Source of the DNA: Flavobacteriales bacterium
Lineage (GTDB): Bacteria; Bacteroidota; Bacteroidia; Flavobacteriales; UA16
Direction: 5' to 3'
Length of the DNA: 7,310 nucleotides
Assembly: GCA_018700255.1 (NCBI GenBank)
Contig: JABISU010000159.1
Location: 1-7,310, forward strand
Numbering within the stretch: position 1 is the first letter of the stretch; every line of letters starts with the position of its first letter. The position numbers were made by a program, and so were the translations under genes. Positions 1 to 6,214 of this stretch are shown in pieces. The notes under the pieces are model-generated. The model did no database searches. It was given only the letters and a program-made list of their open reading frames with translations, and had not been told where the DNA came from.

Positions 1-147
1 AGGATCTGGAACAGTAATAATACCCAAGTTAGGCTCTATAGTGCAGAATGGGAAATTTGCACTTTGAGCCTTTGCATTTGAAAGACAATTAAAAAGTGTT
101 GACTTTCCTACATTAGGAAGACCTACGATACCACATTGAAGAGCCAT
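1..147 (-). CDS. ychF: YchF/OLA1-family ATP/GTP-binding protein, N-terminal fragment (cut by window edge)
   Basis: Translating the minus strand from the ATG at 147 gives 49 codons open to the window edge, starting [17 protein letters not shown]. Residues 9-17 (GLPNVGKST) are the Walker A/G1 P-loop. The segment [10 protein letters not shown] (about 31-40) is the switch I/G2 signature of the YchF/Obg-like family, and VPDP follows. YchF proteins are cytosolic, usually about 360 residues, bind ATP in preference to GTP, and associate with ribosomes. Only the first seventh or so is present, so the TGS domain cannot be assessed. The gene is transcribed away from tktN across a 137-bp intergenic region. 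A TAnnTTTG element lies 24 bp upstream of the start. No Shine-Dalgarno sequence is seen. The identification is very secure because the N-terminus is nearly invariant in this family. Confidence 0.95.
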   Translation of the reverse strand, partial: MALQCGIVGLPNVGKSTLFNCLSNAKAQSANFPFCTIEPNLGIITVPDP

Positions 148-170
148 GATTGTATTCTTTATAAGGAATG

Positions 171-178
171 CAAATGTA
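171..178 (-). promoter_or_regulatory. Candidate Bacteroidota -7 promoter element for ychF
   Basis: On the minus strand this reads TACATTTG, a perfect match to the TAnnTTTG -7 consensus of the Bacteroidota housekeeping sigma factor. Transcription would start near 164, leaving a leader of about 17 nt before the ATG at 147. The -33 box is weak: a TTG lies at 205-203 with a 24-nt spacer, slightly too long, and another lies only 14 nt away. The call rests on the -7 element and its position. Confidence 0.45.
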
Positions 179-209
179 GAAAATTAACCTCTCAACGATT
201 TACAAAACT

Positions 210-218
210 TTATCCACA
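210..218 (+). promoter_or_regulatory. Single perfect DnaA-box 9-mer
   Basis: TTATCCACA is an exact match to the consensus DnaA box (TTATNCACA). It sits in the only sizeable divergent intergenic region near the left edge, between ychF and tktN. I found no second perfect box nearby, no AT-rich unwinding repeats and no dnaA/dnaN context, so this is not an origin. It could be a DnaA regulatory or titration site, or chance. Confidence 0.3.
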
Positions 219-284
219 ATTTAAGAATGCGAATCTTAGAGTAGGTACTTTCGCAGAGCAAGTATAAGCACATCAAATATAATC

Positions 285-1127
285 ATGAGCACACAAGCTA
301 CCCCCGCAATTTGTTCCCAAGTTAGACGCGATATAGTTCGCATGGTACACGCTGTTTCTTCTGGTCATCCCGGTGGTTCACTTGGATGCGTTGAACTCCT
401 TGTAAGACTTTACTTTGAGGAAATGAATCTTGACGCTGAAAATTTTACAATGGATGGAAAGGGTGAGGATTTATTCTTTTTGTCTAATGGACACATCTCC
501 CCTGTTTGGTATAGCGTCCTCTCTCGCAGAGGGTTTTTTGCAACTGAAGAACTTGCAACATTCCGCAAAATTAATTCTCGTCTTCAAGGTCATCCCGCAA
601 TTGAAGAAGGCCTTCCTGGCATCAGAATAGCATCAGGGTCTTTGGGACAAGGATTAAGCGTGGGGATAGGAGCTGCGACTACTAAGAAACTCGCTGGAGA
701 AAAAACCTGGGTTTACACTCTTCACGGAGATGGAGAATTACAAGAAGGTCAGATTTGGGAAGCGGCAATGTATGCAGCTCACAACAAAGTAGATAATATT
801 ATAAGTTTCGTCGATTGCAACGGTCAACAAATTGACGGCTCTACAGATGATGTTCTTTCCTTAACTGACCTAGGAGCTAAGTGGACTGCATTTGGTTGGA
901 GAGTATTAAAATGCGATGGACACGACTTAGAAGACATTGGAAGAGTAATCGCAGAAGCTAAATCTCATTCGGGAAGTGGCGTGCCAAATGTTGTACTCAT
1001 GAAAACAGAAATGGGTAAAGGTGTGGACTTTATGGAAGGAACACACAAGTGGCACGGCATCGCTCCCAATGATGAGCAACTCGCTGACGCACTTTCTCAA
1101 CTCGAAGAGACGTTAGGAGATTACTAA
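285..1127 (+). CDS. Transketolase, N-terminal (ThDP pyrophosphate-binding) subunit
   Basis: This 280-residue protein is the N-terminal half of a split transketolase. Together with the product of 2578-3540 it should transfer two-carbon ketol units between sugar phosphates in the non-oxidative pentose phosphate pathway, in the cytosol. Visible motifs are SGHPGGS (26-32, with the ThDP-contacting His28), HP at 103-104, SGSLGQGLS (118-126), the ThDP/metal motif opening GDGELQEGQ (148-156) and closing near DCNGQQIDG (177-185), and KWHG (255-258), whose His belongs to the active site. Length and ending fit the stand-alone subunit, about half of a 660-residue single-chain enzyme. The ATG at 285 gives the expected start; no Shine-Dalgarno sequence precedes it, as is usual in Bacteroidota. 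A vWA gene begins 3 bp after the TAA, where the partner subunit would normally follow directly. Function is clear. Confidence 0.95.
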   Translation: MSTQATPAICSQVRRDIVRMVHAVSSGHPGGSLGCVELLVRLYFEEMNLDAENFTMDGKGEDLFFLSNGHISPVWYSVLSRRGFFATEELATFRKINSRLQGHPAIEEGLPGIRIASGSLGQGLSVGIGAATTKKLAGEKTWVYTLHGDGELQEGQIWEAAMYAAHNKVDNIISFVDCNGQQIDGSTDDVLSLTDLGAKWTAFGWRVLKCDGHDLEDIGRVIAEAKSHSGSGVPNVVLMKTEMGKGVDFMEGTHKWHGIAPNDEQLADALSQLEETLGDY

Positions 1128-1130
1128 AGA

Positions 1131-2585
1131 GTGGTTCCGCAGCCTACATATAATTATTCTTCTATCCTGAGTGTATTAGCATTTGCTATATTCTCAGTCT
1201 CTTTAGCTGCTCCTTTTTCAGCTCAAACAAATACTGCAACGCTTACTGTAGAATCCTCAACGGGTAACAAAGCAAGCGATGATGGTCCCACAAGAATACT
1301 TTTCGTTTTTGATGCCTCAAATAGTATGAATGCTTTTTGGAGTGGGGAAAGAAAAATGGTTCTGGCCACAAGGTTACTTTCTAAATCTTTAGCATCTCTA
1401 TACGGGACAGCAGATTTAGAATTGGGGCTAAGAGCTTATGGGCATGGCACGAAGCACATTGAAGGCCAACAAGACTGTGATGATACTGAACTTATTGTAC
1501 CTATTAAAAAAGGTACTAACCTATTAATAAAGCAAGAACTCGGTAGACTTAGAGCTCAGGGAACTACACCTATCGCTAGATCTTTAGAGAAGTCAGCTGG
1601 AGATTTTCCTTCTGAACCCGGAAGGAACATAATCATCCTTATTACCGACGGTATAGAGGCATGTGATGAAGATCCATGTGCAGTAAGCAGAATGCTTCAA
1701 TCAAAAGGCATCGTTGTTAAACCTTTTATTATAGGAATAGGAATTGACGATAATCACAAGGAATCACTCCGTTGCGTGGGTAACTTCTATGATGCAACGA
1801 ATCCTGAAGTTTTTGAAACTGTTTTAGATCTAGTCTTAGAGCAGGCATTACACAATACAACTGTGGAAGTAAGGCTGCTTGACGAGGATGGAAACGCCAC
1901 AGTCACGGATGTTCCTATGACCTTTACAGACCTCAGATCCGGCTCTCACCACCCGCAAGTGGTTCATACCTTAAGTTTTAATAACCTAACCGACACTTTC
2001 TATCTAGACCCCATACCTACATATAGTTTGAGTCTTCATACTCTCCCTAATAGAGGAATGGATTCAGTCCAACTTTCGCCTGGCAGACACAATATTATTA
2101 GTGTACCTGACATGGAGCAGGGTGTAATAAGCCCGCAATTCCCAAGCTCGAAACGCAATGCCTATAATAATTTAAGTGTTGATGTATATGAAAGCGGGGA
2201 GTGCAAATCATTTTACTCTATCGCCATTGGTGAAAGTGTGACTGTACTAACGGGAACGTACGATCTTGTTTTCCACACCTCTCCCCTGACATATGTTTAT
2301 GATGTTATTGTTGAAAAAGATCTACCTACAAATATCACCATTGCATCGCCGGGGAGTTTAATGCTACAGTCCAATGCTTCTGGATTTGGTAGTATTGTTG
2401 ATGCGATTACGCTTGAACACGTTATCCAACTCCCTTCAGGGAATCCGTCTGGCCGTTATACATTACAGCCAGGTACTTATACTATTATATTTAGAGCGCG
2501 TAGGGCGAGATCATCTAAATATTCTATTCAATCTACGTTCACAATAACCTCGGGGTCATCCCTTAATTTGAATCTTCATGACTGA
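1131..2585 (+). CDS. Exported von Willebrand factor type A (vWA) domain protein inserted between the transketolase genes
   Basis: The protein has 484 residues and no recognised specific function. Residues about 11-31 form a hydrophobic signal peptide ([15 protein letters not shown], then PFSAQ), without a lipobox Cys, so it is probably periplasmic or released. A vWA domain spans about 54-240. Its MIDAS metal site is complete: DASNS (61-65), the Thr in GTTP (144-147) and Asp173 in ITDG. Cysteines 116, 178, 183 and 215 lie in motifs ([20 protein letters not shown]) that recur in this vWA subgroup and may form disulfides. Residues 245-484 are beta-rich, with three related segments and no C-terminal anchor. 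The start is GTG at 1131, with AGGAG at 1115-1119. No ATG allows a signal peptide, and an in-frame TAA lies just upstream. It overlaps tktC by 8 bp, so co-expression is likely. MIDAS vWA domains usually bind protein ligands; the partner here is unknown. Confidence 0.85.
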   Translation: MVPQPTYNYSSILSVLAFAIFSVSLAAPFSAQTNTATLTVESSTGNKASDDGPTRILFVFDASNSMNAFWSGERKMVLATRLLSKSLASLYGTADLELGLRAYGHGTKHIEGQQDCDDTELIVPIKKGTNLLIKQELGRLRAQGTTPIARSLEKSAGDFPSEPGRNIIILITDGIEACDEDPCAVSRMLQSKGIVVKPFIIGIGIDDNHKESLRCVGNFYDATNPEVFETVLDLVLEQALHNTTVEVRLLDEDGNATVTDVPMTFTDLRSGSHHPQVVHTLSFNNLTDTFYLDPIPTYSLSLHTLPNRGMDSVQLSPGRHNIISVPDMEQGVISPQFPSSKRNAYNNLSVDVYESGECKSFYSIAIGESVTVLTGTYDLVFHTSPLTYVYDVIVEKDLPTNITIASPGSLMLQSNASGFGSIVDAITLEHVIQLPSGNPSGRYTLQPGTYTIIFRARRARSSKYSIQSTFTITSGSSLNLNLHD

Positions 2586-3540
2586 TTCTGCTAATTATAT
2601 TTTATTTACTCCTACCGAATCTAAAGACACTCGTAGCGGGTTTGGTGCGGCTCTTCTTGAATTAGGAACCACACACCCAGAAGTTGTTGCTTTATGCGCA
2701 GATTTAACTGGGTCCTTGAAAATGGGAGATTTCAAAGATGCTCACCCCAATCGGTTTTTCCAGGTTGGAATTGCTGAGGCGAATATGATAGGCATGGCAG
2801 CGGGAATGACTATTGGAGGGAAAATTCCTTTCACCGGTACTTTTGCTAATTTCTCTACTAGTCGTGTATATGACCAAATCCGACAATCTATTGCCTACAG
2901 CGAAAAGAACGTGAAAATATGCGCTTCTCATGCTGGATTAACACTCGGCGAAGATGGTGCTACCCATCAAATATTAGAGGATATAGGTATGATGAAAATG
3001 CTACCTAACATGACCGTTATCTGCCCGGCGGATTATGAACAAACTCGCCAAGCTACTTTGGCAATTGCCAATTATGAGGGGCCTGTTTATCTCAGGTTTG
3101 GACGTCCTAAACTTCCCGTTTTCTACAAGACTGATGCTCCATTTGAAATCGGAAAGGCTCAAAAATTGATGAGTGGAGACGATGTGACTATTATAGCAAC
3201 TGGATATATGGTTTGGGAAGCAATTAAAGCAGCACAAATTTTGAAAGAAAAAGGCATCAATGCTGATGTAATTAACATGCACACCATAAAACCACTAGAT
3301 GCTGATGCTATTCTTGAAAGTGCAGCTCGCACAGGGAAAGTTGTTACTGCTGAGGAACACCAGCGCTTAGGAGGTCTTGGATGCTCTGTTTCTCAGGTTC
3401 TCGCTGAGCATAACCCCACTCCAATGCGCATGGTTGCCGTTGAGGACAGCTTTGGCGAAAGTGGCACTCCTACACAATTAATGGATAAGTATAGTCTTAA
3501 TGCAGACGCTATTGTCTCAAAAGCGTTAGAGATATTATAG
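2578..3540 (+). CDS. Transketolase, C-terminal (pyrimidine-binding) subunit
   Basis: This 320-residue protein is the second half of the split transketolase and pairs with the product of 285-1127. [14 protein letters not shown] (17-30) and [12 protein letters not shown] (38-49) open the pyrimidine-binding domain. GIAEANM (64-70) carries the catalytic Glu67 that activates the ThDP aminopyrimidine ring. [15 protein letters not shown] (117-131) and YLRFGRP (171-177) are further family signatures. From about 200 the transketolase C-terminal domain follows, with HTIKPLD (235-241) and [11 protein letters not shown] (258-268). The ATG at 2578 lies inside the end of the vWA gene (shared bases ATGACTGA), which suggests translational coupling. 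The N-terminal extension before DTRSGFG is 16 residues, normal for these subunits. The gene runs into a 54-bp convergent gap with dapA, where no convincing terminator is visible. Confidence 0.95.
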   Translation: MTDSANYILFTPTESKDTRSGFGAALLELGTTHPEVVALCADLTGSLKMGDFKDAHPNRFFQVGIAEANMIGMAAGMTIGGKIPFTGTFANFSTSRVYDQIRQSIAYSEKNVKICASHAGLTLGEDGATHQILEDIGMMKMLPNMTVICPADYEQTRQATLAIANYEGPVYLRFGRPKLPVFYKTDAPFEIGKAQKLMSGDDVTIIATGYMVWEAIKAAQILKEKGINADVINMHTIKPLDADAILESAARTGKVVTAEEHQRLGGLGCSVSQVLAEHNPTPMRMVAVEDSFGESGTPTQLMDKYSLNADAIVSKALEIL

Positions 3541-3594
3541 GTTAGGAGTACTACATAATCACGATTGAGCCTTGTACAGACAGCTTCTGTGAGC

Positions 3595-4482
3595 TTAGTT
3601 AGGGGCTTTATCTAATTCCGCAAGACAAGAGTAAATTTTGTCCTTTAACTCTTGGGTAGCTGGAACAAGAGGCAATCGAACATTAGAGGAGCAAAATCCA
3701 AGATGCTCTAACATGGCTTTAATTCCGGAAGGATTCCCTTCTGCAAATATTGTATCAATAGAAGTTGCTAAATCAAGGTGAACACGTCTTGCTTCTATTA
3801 TTTGGCCAAATAAAGCTTGGTGAACCATTTCCCCGAAAATTTTTGGGAGGGCATTACCAATTACTGAGATTACTCCATCAGCACCAGAAGCAATCAATGC
3901 AAGGGTTAGAGCATCGTCTCCTGAAAAAACTAAAAAGTTAGAAGGACGATTTTTTAGAATAAATTCAATTTGTGCTAAATCTCCACTGGCTTCCTTAATG
4001 CCAAATATATTAGGATGATTGGCCAGCTCCAGAGTTGTTTCGGCTGCAAGATTACATGCAGTACGTGAAGGCACATTATATAGCATAACTGGCTTACTAG
4101 AAGCTTCAGCAACTGCGGTAAAGTGTGCTCTGAGGCCATCCTGAGTAGGTTTATTATAATGAGGGCAAGCACTTAAAACAGCATCAACTCCAGTAAGATC
4201 GAAGTTTTCGATGCGATCACAAAGTGCTGCTGTATCATTGCCTGCAAGACCTACGATAATTGCTTTTCTTTTTGCATTGATTTCAATAACGAAATCCAAG
4301 ACACCCCTTTGTTCCTCAAGTGTTAAAGTTGGAGTTTCTGCTGTTGTACCGAGGACAACTAAAAAATCACAAGTGCCTGAAATTAAATGCTCTACTAATC
4401 TTTGTAATGCAGGAAAGTCGACTTTTCCCGTGTCAGTAAATGGTGTAACCATTGCCACGCCTAATCCACTTAAATTATTCAT
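3595..4482 (-). CDS. dapA: 4-hydroxy-tetrahydrodipicolinate synthase
   Basis: DapA condenses pyruvate with aspartate semialdehyde, the committed step to lysine and meso-diaminopimelate, in the cytosol. I chose the ATG at 4482, giving 295 residues (family about 290-300) and starting MNNLSGLGVAMVTPF. A longer reading from 4515 adds 11 residues inside the upstream gene. Motifs are GTTAETP (45-51, with the catalytic Thr pair), Tyr109 in PHYNKP, LYNVPSRT (134-141, with Tyr135 and Arg140), the Schiff-base Lys163 in GIKEASG (161-167), and GVISVIGN (203-210). By alignment, His108 occupies the place of the first Tyr in the usual PYYN motif; the catalytic second Tyr is kept. The start lies one base after the TAA of the DUF6913 gene (TAATATG), so the two are almost certainly one transcript. 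Confidence 0.95.
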   Translation of the reverse strand: MNNLSGLGVAMVTPFTDTGKVDFPALQRLVEHLISGTCDFLVVLGTTAETPTLTLEEQRGVLDFVIEINAKRKAIIVGLAGNDTAALCDRIENFDLTGVDAVLSACPHYNKPTQDGLRAHFTAVAEASSKPVMLYNVPSRTACNLAAETTLELANHPNIFGIKEASGDLAQIEFILKNRPSNFLVFSGDDALTLALIASGADGVISVIGNALPKIFGEMVHQALFGQIIEARRVHLDLATSIDTIFAEGNPSGIKAMLEHLGFCSSNVRLPLVPATQELKDKIYSCLAELDKAPN

Positions 4483-4483
4483 A

Positions 4484-5059
4484 TTATCGAATGTTTTCTT
4501 GAGTAATAAATTCAAATGTCCTCTTCGTTTGCTCTTGCCAAACTTTCATTTCATCTTTCTCAGAATCCTTTAATCTCCCTATTGTGATATCATAATCATT
4601 AGGATGATCAACTTGTTCAGGCCCGACCTTCATTTTTGCTTTCGACGATTTAAGAACAAATTTTAATGGAAAAACAGGATCTAATTCTAAGTCGATAAGG
4701 ATATCAAATTCAATACCCGTAAAATTTACAACCTCAGTTGTAGGTTTAGAGAACCAGTTTAGATCTGATTTACAAAAATATCCGCTTGACAGCTTTTTGA
4801 CTAACCACCTAGGAGTATCCTTAGCTTCTGTATTGACATATGATAAAATAGACACACTCTTCACATCTAGTTCTTCCTTTAAATGCTTAGATAAATCAAC
4901 TATAGTCTTGCGGAATTCAAAATCACGCTCCAAGTAAATCAAACCTACATGTTTTGCACATCTAAGGTTGCAACTCTTACGGTTTCTCAACGAATTCCTT
5001 TCTCTTGCGAGAAACCATTTCGTAATGCGTAGATTTATACGGTCTTTAAAATTCACCAT
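4484..5059 (-). CDS. DUF6913-like conserved protein of Bacteroidota, function unknown
   Basis: The 191-residue product has no signal peptide or membrane segment and should be cytosolic. It has a very basic N-terminus (5-37, rich in Arg and Lys), then a probable alpha/beta domain with CAKHVGLIYL (34-43), VKSVSILSYVN (66-76), LNWFSKP (100-106), FDILIDLELD (118-127) and the signature stretch KSSKAKMKVG (137-146). This order of motifs matches my memory of the DUF6913 family of Flavobacteriia and relatives, which often lies directly upstream of dapA. I know of no assigned function. The ATG at 5059 is the first usable start. The TAA is one base from the dapA ATG, so translation is probably coupled. 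The basic N-terminus could bind nucleic acid or membrane, but that is only inference. Confidence 0.8.
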   Translation of the reverse strand: MVNFKDRINLRITKWFLARERNSLRNRKSCNLRCAKHVGLIYLERDFEFRKTIVDLSKHLKEELDVKSVSILSYVNTEAKDTPRWLVKKLSSGYFCKSDLNWFSKPTTEVVNFTGIEFDILIDLELDPVFPLKFVLKSSKAKMKVGPEQVDHPNDYDITIGRLKDSEKDEMKVWQEQTKRTFEFITQENIR

Positions 5060-5101
5060 CCAAAGGTAGGTACGTAAATATACTGTGGCACGATTGATGC
5101 A

Positions 5102-5116
5102 TATTTTTCAAAAATA
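5102..5116. repeat. Perfect short palindrome in the divergent intergenic region
   Basis: TATTTTT and AAAAATA flank a single central C, a 7-bp perfect inverted repeat. It lies between the divergent DUF6913 and lipoprotein genes. Read leftward it contains TATTTTTG; read rightward TATTTTTC, one base off the -7 consensus. It could be two back-to-back promoter elements, a dimeric repressor site, or chance in a very AT-rich stretch. Confidence 0.4.
5109..5116 (-). promoter_or_regulatory. Candidate -7 element for the DUF6913-dapA operon
   Basis: The minus strand reads TATTTTTG, a perfect TAnnTTTG match. Transcription would begin near 5102, giving a leader of about 43 nt to the ATG at 5059. No clear TTG -33 box is seen at the right distance, and such a sequence arises easily in AT-rich DNA, so confidence is modest. 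The element is one arm of a perfect palindrome (5102-5116). Confidence 0.35.
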
Positions 5117-5133
5117 ATATTACTCTTTTAAAC

Positions 5134-5670
5134 ATGAAATTATTTTCCATTTCCTTATTAGCTTTTCTAGTCGCTTTTTCTTATGGTTGTTCTTCTAATT
5201 TGGGCTCGACTGTAAATGAACCTTTTTCAGGGAGATCTTATATGTCAAATGCAAGATATTTTAAGGCCACTGGCAAAGGAATCAGTTACAATGAGAATGT
5301 CTCATCCTCTAAAGCTGACATGGAAGCTCATAAAGCTTTAGCACAACAAGTTTCCACTTCAATACAGGTTGTCGCTGACAACTATATGCAAGATGTACAA
5401 GGTGAGCATGTTAATGAAGCAGTAGAAGTATTTAAGAGTCTTACTCGAGAAATTACAAATACTACAATCGTTGATTTAAGACAAACAGGTTCAAAAAAAT
5501 ATATTCAAGATGATGGGAAATATGCTGTTTATGTTGCATACGAAATAAAAAAAGCTGCAATGTTTCGCTTTCTTAAAAAAATGGCAAAAGCTGAGACACA
5601 AATCGCCCCATTGGTTAGAACTCAAGTCATCAGAATGTGTGATGATGAAATATCAAGGCTCGAAGAATAG
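5134..5670 (+). CDS. LPP20-like lipoprotein
   Basis: The 178-residue product begins with a lipoprotein-type signal: MK, a hydrophobic core (residues 3-15), then SYGC with the acylated Cys at 19, followed by SSNLGS. The lipobox is relaxed (S-Y-G-C, with no Leu at -3), which is tolerated in Bacteroidota. The mature part has the LPP20-type pattern: ATGKGISYNE (45-54), then a long Ala/Gln-rich helix with ADMEAHKALAQQVS (61-74), and later YAVYVAYEIKK (130-140), followed by a charged C-terminal helix. LPP20-family proteins are small envelope lipoproteins of poorly defined role, named after a Helicobacter pylori antigen. The ATG at 5134 is the natural start. The gene stands alone: it diverges from DUF6913 and ends 7 bp from the end of msrA. 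Lipoprotein status is fairly sure; the family assignment is from pattern only. Confidence 0.75.
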   Translation: MKLFSISLLAFLVAFSYGCSSNLGSTVNEPFSGRSYMSNARYFKATGKGISYNENVSSSKADMEAHKALAQQVSTSIQVVADNYMQDVQGEHVNEAVEVFKSLTREITNTTIVDLRQTGSKKYIQDDGKYAVYVAYEIKKAAMFRFLKKMAKAETQIAPLVRTQVIRMCDDEISRLEE

Positions 5671-5677
5671 CAGTTGT

Positions 5678-6214
5678 TTAATTTGCCTCTTTCAAAAGAG
5701 ACGAGAAAGTAGACTTAAATTTTTCAAGTTTAGGCTTTATTACAAATGAACAATAAGCGGTATTACTGTTTTTCGCATAATAATCCTCATGGTAATTTTC
5801 AGCGGGGTAAAACACACTAAACTCCTCTAAACTCGTAACAATCGGAGCAGTAAATTCACCACTACTTTTTGCGGCATTAATTGCATTTGTAGCAAGCTGC
5901 TTTGTGAATGAAGAGTTATAAAAGATTACAGATCTATACTGAGTTCCCACATCTCCTCCTTGCCTATTTAAAGTAGTAGGGTCGTGTGTCGAGAAAAAAA
6001 CAGTGAATAAATCAACGATATCAATTGCATCTTGATCGTATGTGATTTTAATGACCTCAGCATGACCCGTTGTTCCGGTGCATATATCAGCATAAGTAGG
6101 GTTTAAGGTATTTCCACCTGAATAGCCAGGTTGGACAGATAAAACACCTTTTACTTCAGAGAAAACAGCTTCGGTACACCAAAAGCACCCCCCACCTAGA
6201 ATCAATTCACCCAT
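5678..6214 (-). CDS. msrA: Peptide-methionine (S)-S-oxide reductase
   Basis: MsrA reduces the S epimer of methionine sulfoxide in proteins and free methionine, using thioredoxin. The 178-residue protein starts MGELILGGGCFWC, the MsrA active site, with the catalytic Cys10, a second Cys13 and the conserved Glu15. PGYSGG (29-34), CTGTTGHAEV (45-54), STHDPTTLNRQGGDVGTQYRS (75-95) and AENYHEDYY (138-146) are all family motifs. Cys155 in AYCSFVIKPKLEKF is the expected resolving cysteine near the C-terminus. There is no signal peptide and no fused MsrB domain, so it is a compact cytosolic form of normal length. Its ATG overlaps the ilvE TAA by one base (TAATG), pointing to translational coupling with ilvE. 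It converges on the lipoprotein gene with a 7-bp gap and no obvious terminator. Confidence 0.95.
   Translation of the reverse strand: MGELILGGGCFWCTEAVFSEVKGVLSVQPGYSGGNTLNPTYADICTGTTGHAEVIKITYDQDAIDIVDLFTVFFSTHDPTTLNRQGGDVGTQYRSVIFYNSSFTKQLATNAINAAKSSGEFTAPIVTSLEEFSVFYPAENYHEDYYAKNSNTAYCSFVIKPKLEKFKSTFSSLLKEAN

Noticed and set aside
246..253. TACTTTCG as the -7 element of the tktN operon
   Set aside because: One mismatch in the core TTTG and no TTG at the -33 distance; the position (about 31 bp before the ATG) is plausible but not enough to annotate.
1131..2585. The vWA gene as a recent horizontal insertion or mobile cargo
   Set aside because: There are no flanking repeats, no transposase and no visible shift in base composition; the junctions are operon-tight.
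3001..3282. Minus-strand open frame of 93 codons opposite tktC
   Set aside because: It lies fully antisense to a conserved transketolase domain and has no family resemblance.
3576..3590. Hairpin ACAGA-CAGCT-TCTGT between the convergent tktC and dapA genes, a possible bidirectional terminator
   Set aside because: Stem is only 5 bp and no T-tract follows on either strand.
4483..4515. Extended dapA start at 4515 adding 11 residues
   Set aside because: The extension lies inside the upstream DUF6913 gene and does not resemble DapA; the ATG at 4482 gives the usual N-terminus and tight coupling.
4211..4573. Plus-strand open frame of 120 codons opposite dapA and DUF6913
   Set aside because: It is antisense to two well-supported genes, has low-complexity composition and no recognisable domain.
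5687..5700. Inverted repeat CTCTTT-CA-AAAGAG just past the lipoprotein gene, possible terminator
   Set aside because: It lies inside the msrA coding end, the loop is too small for the full stem, and no T-run follows in either direction.
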